Assembly (NCBI GenBank): GCA_021819725.1
Contig: JAKAQR010000025.1
Location: 1 to 36,421, forward strand
Length of the DNA stretch: 36,421 nt
Source of the DNA: Actinomycetes bacterium
GTDB lineage: Bacteria > Actinomycetota > Acidimicrobiia > Acidimicrobiales > Acidimicrobiaceae
Direction: 5' to 3'
Positions 31,808 to 36,421 of the stretch are shown here, in pieces. Below the pieces are notes generated by a model. It saw only the letters and a list, made by a program, of their open reading frames with translations. It was not told the origin of the DNA and made no database searches. A program made the translations under genes and the position numbers. Each line of letters starts with the position of its first letter. Position 1 is the first letter of the stretch.

Positions 31808-33418
31808 TTGTCCATGGCGCATCTGAGAGAACTCGTCGAACGAGGCCCTGGTGCTCACTGGGGCCAAAGCCAGCTCGTCAAGCATGCCATCGACAGCTCT
31901 AGCTCGAGGGTGTTGCCACTCAGTCTTCTGGGACCCCCAAGTCGAATAGACGACCCGATTGACCCAGGAGTACTCGTCGACCTAGCGCTCGACCGGCTGT
32001 TCGGAGCCGTCACGCTTGGTCTCGAACCGTTCGATCTCTCTACTTTGTTCACGCAGCCGCTAATGGATGAGGAGGCCATCAGCTTTCGTCAGGCGATCAC
32101 CAACGATCTGCTCAAGGCCGATGCTCGAGCACCGCTGCTTGACCTCATCGAGGGTCTTGAAAAGGTAGAGCGGTTACTCCAGTTGGCAACTCGGGCTCGT
32201 CAACCCGCCAGCCAACAACGTTGGCTTCTCGATGCCGTGATCGTCTACACCGAGACCATCCAGATGGTCGCCTCCCAGCTAGAACCAAAACCCTGGTACT
32301 CTGAAGGCCTTGGGTCCCTAGCGGAATCGCTGGTAGAACTATCGAACACACAGTACATTCGAGACCTCACAGTCACAGCCCACTCCGTTGCCGAAGGGCT
32401 CGCTGCAATTGACTACCTACTTCTTGTGGAGGATAATGCCGTCACGGTCAGAAGGACGGAGGCCAATGATAGTAACTATCGCGACAGACTGAACCAACTG
32501 TTCACCCACCTATGTGGCCCTGAAGTTCTGGAACCAACAAGTACCGCGCCGCCGAGACCAACAACGCATATCGACGACCAAATTCTCGCCATTGTCGTCC
32601 GTCTATTTCCTGAGGAGTTCGCCAATCTCGCGACATTCGCGACCGATCATGACCGCTTCGTCGCACCCTGGCTCGTCACTACCGAACGTGAGCTGGTTTT
32701 CTACCTCTCGTGGATCGAGGAGCTCCTGGCCCTACAGGCACAAGGACTGCCCTGCGTAGTACCCACCGTGAGTGATGCACCCAGTACGCAACACGTCGAG
32801 GCGCTATACGACCTCGCGCTCGCCCATGACCTGACATCCTCTGGTACAATCCCCGTCCTCAACCAGTGGCATCTCAGCGAGGATGAGATCGTCACCATCA
32901 TCACCGGCCCGAACAGCTCGGGCAAGACAACCTACGCCCGATCGGTAGGTCAGCTCTATCACCTTGCAGCCCTGGGTCTTCCAGTGGGGGCAACAAGTGC
33001 AGTGATCACTCGTGCCCCGACGATTGCCACGATTTTCTCTGGACAAGAGGAAACCAATCGTCTGGTAGGCCGACTTGAGAGTGAGATCCTGCAACTGCAA
33101 GCCTTCTTCGCGGCGGCTAAAGAGCACTCGTTGCTCATCACCAACGAAATCCTGAGTTCAACCAGCGTCGACGACGCCGTCATGCTCGGCCGCCTTCTCA
33201 TCGAACGGTGCCGCGAGCGACACCTATCCTGTCTCATCGTTAGCTTCGTCGATGAGCTCGCAAAACCCGAAGCTGGCATCGTCTCGCTGGCGGCGGTGAT
33301 GGATGAACTCACGTATCAACCGACGCTTCGCTTTGAACGAAGTGCTCCACGAACACGAGCACTGGCCCTGGAACTTGCTCTGCGCCATGGACTGATCGAA
33401 CCAGCTACCGATGATTGA
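31808..33418 (+). CDS. MutS-like ATPase, first of a tandem pair
   Basis: 536 residues. A long helical clamp/lever region is followed by a C-terminal MutS-type ATPase domain. Walker A is GPNSSGKTT (about 367-375). The Walker B equivalent is LLITNEILSSTS, where Asn446-Glu447 replaces the Asp-Glu of true MutS. There is no N-terminal mismatch-recognition domain and no Phe-x-Glu motif, so it is not a mismatch-repair MutS. It resembles the short 'MutS-related' family of unknown role. TTG 31808 is supported by AGGAGG seven bases upstream; ATG 31814 is an alternative. It overlaps the second copy by eight bases, which suggests a heterodimer. Confidence 0.85.
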   Translation: MSMAHLRELVERGPGAHWGQSQLVKHAIDSSSSRVLPLSLLGPPSRIDDPIDPGVLVDLALDRLFGAVTLGLEPFDLSTLFTQPLMDEEAISFRQAITNDLLKADARAPLLDLIEGLEKVERLLQLATRARQPASQQRWLLDAVIVYTETIQMVASQLEPKPWYSEGLGSLAESLVELSNTQYIRDLTVTAHSVAEGLAAIDYLLLVEDNAVTVRRTEANDSNYRDRLNQLFTHLCGPEVLEPTSTAPPRPTTHIDDQILAIVVRLFPEEFANLATFATDHDRFVAPWLVTTERELVFYLSWIEELLALQAQGLPCVVPTVSDAPSTQHVEALYDLALAHDLTSSGTIPVLNQWHLSEDEIVTIITGPNSSGKTTYARSVGQLYHLAALGLPVGATSAVITRAPTIATIFSGQEETNRLVGRLESEILQLQAFFAAAKEHSLLITNEILSSTSVDDAVMLGRLLIERCRERHLSCLIVSFVDELAKPEAGIVSLAAVMDELTYQPTLRFERSAPRTRALALELALRHGLIEPATDD

Positions 33419-34886
33419 GATCAACCTCCTCACACCTCCAGGTAACCGCGAGATGACAACCGACTTTACCGACCAAGCAACCCTACAAGATCTTGGCATC
33501 GAGGCGCTGATCGATGCCATGGCGGCTGGTGACCCCTCCATTGGTTCGGTGGCACTCCAATGCTTCCTTCATGCCCCAGTTGACCCGTCCGTCATTCGGT
33601 GGCGACAAGAGGTCCTACGTGACTCACTTAACCATCCAGAGCTGATCCGGGACCTGAAGGTGATCGCACACCACGGTGCTGCGCTCGAGCGTCGCTCCTC
33701 CTATGCACTGCGGCCCCAGCCTCCGATCTCATTGCTCCTACGCTCTCGTGAGCTGCTTGGGCTCCTGATCCCTGATCTCAGAGCACTCGCGCATCGATTC
33801 GCGGAGCTCGACTCCAACTTCACATCGGAAGGGCTCGAACTGCTAGCGACGGCGATCAACGAGCATTTCGGAGACGACGATCTCGACAAGCTCGACGTGG
33901 CGATCCGCGAGTTGCGGTTCGAGCATGGCCTTATCGCGTGGGCTTCACTTGGCGCCGGCAACCTCACGAGCTCACGCCTGCTGCTCCAGGGCCCGATCGG
34001 GAGTCGAGGTTGGAGAGATCGGCTTCACCTCACGCTCGGAGATCGCAACCGTATCGAGATAGCCCCTCGAGATCAGGCAGGCGGCGATGCACTACGAGGT
34101 CTACGGAACCAGGCGCTCGCCGAGATCGGCTCCGTGGCCGCTCGCGGACTTCGCACGATCATTGAGTTCTTCGTTGAGTTGAATCGCCAGTTGGCCTGGC
34201 TCGTTGGAGCCATCAATCTTCATGACCGTCTCAAAGCCCTGGGCCTTCCCCTCTGTTTTCCAAGTCCCACCCTCTCACAGGGGCAACTCGCGTTTCAGAG
34301 CCTGGTCGAGCCGACTCTTGCCCTACGCACTCACTTGCGACCAGTCTCCAACGATCTGGGCACGAGCACCCGAGCTCCCATCGTCATCAGTGGCGCCAAC
34401 TCCGGAGGCAAAACCACCTGGCTACAAGGTGTCGCACTCGCGATGCTAATGATGCAGGCAGGCCTCTTCGTGACGGCCGAGGCCTTCAACGCCGACGCTC
34501 GGACTCACCTGTACACCTTCTTCCCTCGCGATGAGGACCGTGATCTCCAGAGGGGACGCCTTGACGATGAACTCACCCGCCTGAGTACCACAATCAGCGC
34601 CCTATCACCAGAGGGTCTCTTATTCCTCAATGAGCCACTGAGTACGACCAATGAGATCGAAGCCTGTGCAATCATGAGCGCACTCGTTGACAATCTCACA
34701 AGACGAGACGTCACCACCTTCGTCGTGACCCACTACCCCACCCTCGCTCGTGCGCTTGCCACCAATGGCACGAGTCTCCGACCGGAGACGGCCGCCGATG
34801 GCGCGCGCACGTATCGAATTGAGCCCTCAGCGCCACCCGAAGACTCCTCAGCCATGGACGTATACAGCCGCCTTGGTGGGTGGTAG
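33411..34886 (+). CDS. MutS-like ATPase, second of a tandem pair
   Basis: 491 residues with the same plan as its neighbour: helical region, then ATPase with Walker A GANSGGKTT (about 328-336), Walker B equivalent LLFLNEPLSTTNE (Asn407-Glu408), and the switch His in VVTHYPTLA. The N-terminus (INLLTPPGN, then ALIDAMAAGDPSIGSVAL) matches the usual opening of this short MutS-related family, which supports ATG 33411 despite its overlap with the previous gene and lack of a separate ribosome-binding site. The pair is clearly divergent in sequence, so this is an old duplication, not a recent one. Function unknown. Confidence 0.85.
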   Translation: MIEINLLTPPGNREMTTDFTDQATLQDLGIEALIDAMAAGDPSIGSVALQCFLHAPVDPSVIRWRQEVLRDSLNHPELIRDLKVIAHHGAALERRSSYALRPQPPISLLLRSRELLGLLIPDLRALAHRFAELDSNFTSEGLELLATAINEHFGDDDLDKLDVAIRELRFEHGLIAWASLGAGNLTSSRLLLQGPIGSRGWRDRLHLTLGDRNRIEIAPRDQAGGDALRGLRNQALAEIGSVAARGLRTIIEFFVELNRQLAWLVGAINLHDRLKALGLPLCFPSPTLSQGQLAFQSLVEPTLALRTHLRPVSNDLGTSTRAPIVISGANSGGKTTWLQGVALAMLMMQAGLFVTAEAFNADARTHLYTFFPRDEDRDLQRGRLDDELTRLSTTISALSPEGLLFLNEPLSTTNEIEACAIMSALVDNLTRRDVTTFVVTHYPTLARALATNGTSLRPETAADGARTYRIEPSAPPEDSSAMDVYSRLGGW

Positions 34887-35609
34887 CATCGCGAGCGCGT
34901 CGTTCATCATCACCCGTGGTTCGTCGGACCTAACGCTAAAGTCTCGGATCTAGGACCGCGCGACCCTGTCTGTCGCCATCCCTATGACCTCTGCCGACGA
35001 GAACCGCGTGACCTACTGTCCAGGATTAGCGACTCAATCAGCCACGACGGCCGTTGACACGCCCTGTAAGCCGTTACTGGCAATGAGCTCAACGACGGCT
35101 AGATCCGGCCTGTACAACTCGGTTCTTTCGGTGAGTCTCCTCCCACCTCTCTTGTGATCGGCTCTCTCATGAGCGTTGGATCCCATCGTTCACCATCGCA
35201 GGCTCAGTCCACCCCGAGCGCACATAAGACCAGACCTGATGCTGGCTGGAAAGGCATTCAAAGTCACGCATGACAGTGGAACTGATCGCCATCAAGTACA
35301 AGACAGGAATCTTGTTGAGGGTGCACCATCGTGTGTCCTTGCTCATTATCTTTCAGCAACGACGTCGTGCGGTCTCGCGCGTGTACATGACGCGGTACCG
35401 ACCGACACGGAAACCACCACAGCGACTACGGGGAGAATACAACAGTGATCACACCATCACTTTCATAATGGTCTGGCGGTATCACGACCAACAAACGCGC
35501 TCGGTGCCTGAGGTTATTTTCCCAGATCAATGGCCAGTTCCGCATTCGCGGCCATCTCTGGTGGGCCTGATAACCATGGCATAGACAAGGGAGAGCTACG
35601 ACTACAGTG
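34887..35609. other. About 720 bases without a supported gene
   Basis: No recognisable domain in any phase. Plus-strand frames near 35176-35584 are basic and irregular. On the minus strand a 57-codon frame ending near 35168 (ending SGWTEPAMVNDGIQRS) has gene-like codons at its end but no convincing start. The 3' end must contain the rhodanese promoter; TACAGT at 35603-35608 is a candidate -10. Confidence 0.45.
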
Positions 35610-35623
35610 TACCCCCAAGGGTA
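35610..35623 (+). promoter_or_regulatory. CsoR/CstR-like operator upstream of rhodanese
   Basis: TACCC-CCAA-GGGTA is a palindrome of the kind bound by CsoR-family repressors (copper-sensing CsoR, persulfide-sensing CstR). It lies between a candidate -10 (TACAGT, 35603-35608) and the ribosome-binding site, where a bound repressor would block transcription. The rhodanese partner favours sulfur sensing (CstR). No CsoR-family gene lies in the window, so the link is inference. Confidence 0.5.
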
Positions 35624-35641
35624 TATTGAGGAGGAGATGAA

Positions 35642-35968
35642 ATGATACAAGAGATCGATGTCCGAGCCTTCGCTGCGGCACATAGGGACGGCGCAACTAT
35701 CGTCGATGTGCGAGAAGCACACGAATACGAATCCGGTCATGTCCCAGGTTCACGCAATATCCCACTCTCGCAACTACCCTATCGCCTTCATGAGCTGCCC
35801 AAGCGGGAGAGAATCCACCTGATCTGTGAGTCGGGTTCACGCAGCGCTACTGCCGCCGCGCACCTGTCAAGCGCTGGGTTTCAGGCCTTGACGGTAGTCG
35901 GGGGAGTCAGCGCGTGGAGGAGCGCGGGTCAGCCAACCGTAACTGGATCAAGGGCCAACGTAGCCTAA
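35642..35968 (+). CDS. Single-domain rhodanese (sulfurtransferase)
   Basis: 108 residues, cytoplasmic. Rhodaneses carry a persulfide on the active-site Cys and move sulfane sulfur to acceptors such as cyanide, sulfite or thiols. The fold is clear: IVDVREAHEYESGHVPGSRN, then the active-site loop CESGSRS with catalytic Cys61, then VVGGVSAWRSAGQP. GAGGAGGAGATGAA directly precedes ATG 35642. A CsoR/CstR-like palindrome just upstream suggests induction by copper or by reactive sulfur. It stands alone, with no sulfite or persulfide oxidising partner in the window. Confidence 0.93.
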   Translation: MIQEIDVRAFAAAHRDGATIVDVREAHEYESGHVPGSRNIPLSQLPYRLHELPKRERIHLICESGSRSATAAAHLSSAGFQALTVVGGVSAWRSAGQPTVTGSRANVA

Positions 35969-36008
35969 GGAACCACCTCCCTCGTTCGGAGCTGATCGCC
36001 AAGTTGGA

Positions 36009-36046
36009 AGTCCGGATGTTGGCAACAGCACGCCGACCTCCGGACT
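36009..36046 (+). repeat. Inverted repeat with 8-bp arms downstream of rhodanese
   Basis: AGTCCGGA (36009-36016) and TCCGGACT (36039-36046) pair perfectly across 22 bases, and the loop contains a nested TGTTG-GC-AACA hairpin. It lies 40 bases after the rhodanese stop, so it could end that transcript, but no T-run follows. Confidence 0.5.
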
Positions 36047-36175
36047 CCTCGTCCGATCAGTCATATCCGTGCATGGCCCCGGTTCCCGCAAATTGAGGTC
36101 ATCGGTAGATGTGGGCGAAGTTCATCTAGCGCATGATCCGTCAGAGCCTATCAAAGCTCGCCGTTTGTTGAACCT

Positions 36176-36195
36176 CCCCGCTCTTACGGGCGGGC
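36176..36195 (+). other. GC-rich hairpin resembling an IS200/IS605-type right end
   Basis: CCCCGCTCTTACGGGCGGGC can fold (CCCGC with GCGGG) and is followed by TTCTTGG. This form of hairpin is common at the 3' end of tnpB-type IS200/IS605 elements. No transposase frame lies beside it, so it may be a leftover end or just a terminator. Confidence 0.25.
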
Positions 36196-36421
36196 TTCTT
36201 GGCTCTGCCGATTCGTTGGAGTCACCGAACACCGCCTCCATCTGAGAGACAATCGTGCCCTGTATGTGCGTCCAACCGCATTGCGGCCTTGGTCGCTCGA
36301 TGTCTTCGCGGACGAGGATTGCGCTCTCGTAGGTTCAGCCAACTGCTGCGACATGGTCAGGGATGTGAAAACTCATTGCCGTCCTAACCCGCGATGAAAA
36401 TACTTCTCTGACACTCCCACC

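Larger units (their letters stand above)
35969..36421. other. Window end without a gene; two hairpins
   Basis: No coding frame is convincing. Two inverted repeats are described separately (36009-36046 and 36176-36195). The DNA may belong to a gene or element continuing beyond the window. Confidence 0.45.

Noticed and set aside
31808..34886. Mismatch-repair MutS or MutS2
   Set aside because: No mismatch-recognition domain, no Smr domain, short length, and Asn-Glu in place of Asp-Glu at Walker B.
1..36421. tRNA or rRNA genes and CRISPR arrays
   Set aside because: Scanning for TPsiC-loop-like motifs and regularly spaced repeats gave nothing outside coding regions; the only tandem repeat is inside the Rpf-like gene.

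Overview
The window reads as chromosomal DNA of a moderately high-GC actinobacterium, most likely an acidophile of the Acidimicrobiia (Ferrimicrobium/Acidimicrobium type). This is inference: a complete resuscitation-promoting-factor (Rpf) domain points to Actinobacteria, a kumamolisin-type S53 peptidase is typical of acid-loving bacteria, and GTG/TTG starts are frequent. No rRNA, tRNA, CRISPR array or intact mobile element was seen.

Layout. 1-927 holds no convincing gene. 928-2167 (minus) is a Nudix hydrolase followed by a GNAT acetyltransferase. 2830-3858 is an esterase. 3876-5355 is a decayed region with a truncated gene start, a small membrane protein and frameshifted membrane-protein remnants. 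5424-6075 holds a winged-helix regulator facing an ABM-domain protein. 6539-10071 (plus) is a three-gene cluster: a membrane protein with a degenerate SGNH-like outer domain, an S53 acid peptidase, and a b-type-cytochrome-like membrane protein. 10139-11713 (minus) is cysK-cysE. 12104-13619 (minus) is lspA followed by a BASS-family transporter. 14516-21379 (minus) is a cobalamin cluster: cobQ, cobN and a fused ChlI/ChlD-type chelatase ATPase. 21841-29161 (minus) is a six-gene operon resembling a group 4 energy-converting hydrogenase (order C-E-F-G-I-B) with a strong promoter at 29280-29309. 29407-30444 is an Rpf-like lytic enzyme and 30839-31612 an enoyl-CoA hydratase. 31808-34886 (plus) is an overlapping pair of MutS-like ATPases. 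35642-35968 is a rhodanese behind a CsoR/CstR-like operator.

Main point. The hydrogenase-like operon lacks all four cysteines that bind the NiFe site in its large subunit (Ser201, Asp204, Ser489, Gly492 in those positions), yet keeps the proximal-cluster cysteines, two 4Fe-4S sites and both pump-like antiporter subunits. It therefore cannot be a conventional hydrogenase. It fits the 'energy-converting hydrogenase related' (Ehr) class, whose electron donor and acceptor are not established. With no hydrogenase maturation genes nearby, it is the best candidate here for an undescribed energy-converting system.

Other groupings: lspA and the transporter, and the cobalamin genes, show tight or overlapping junctions typical of operons. 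Several strong ribosome-binding sites in front of very short frames, together with frameshifted membrane segments, suggest ongoing gene loss in the spaces between operons.
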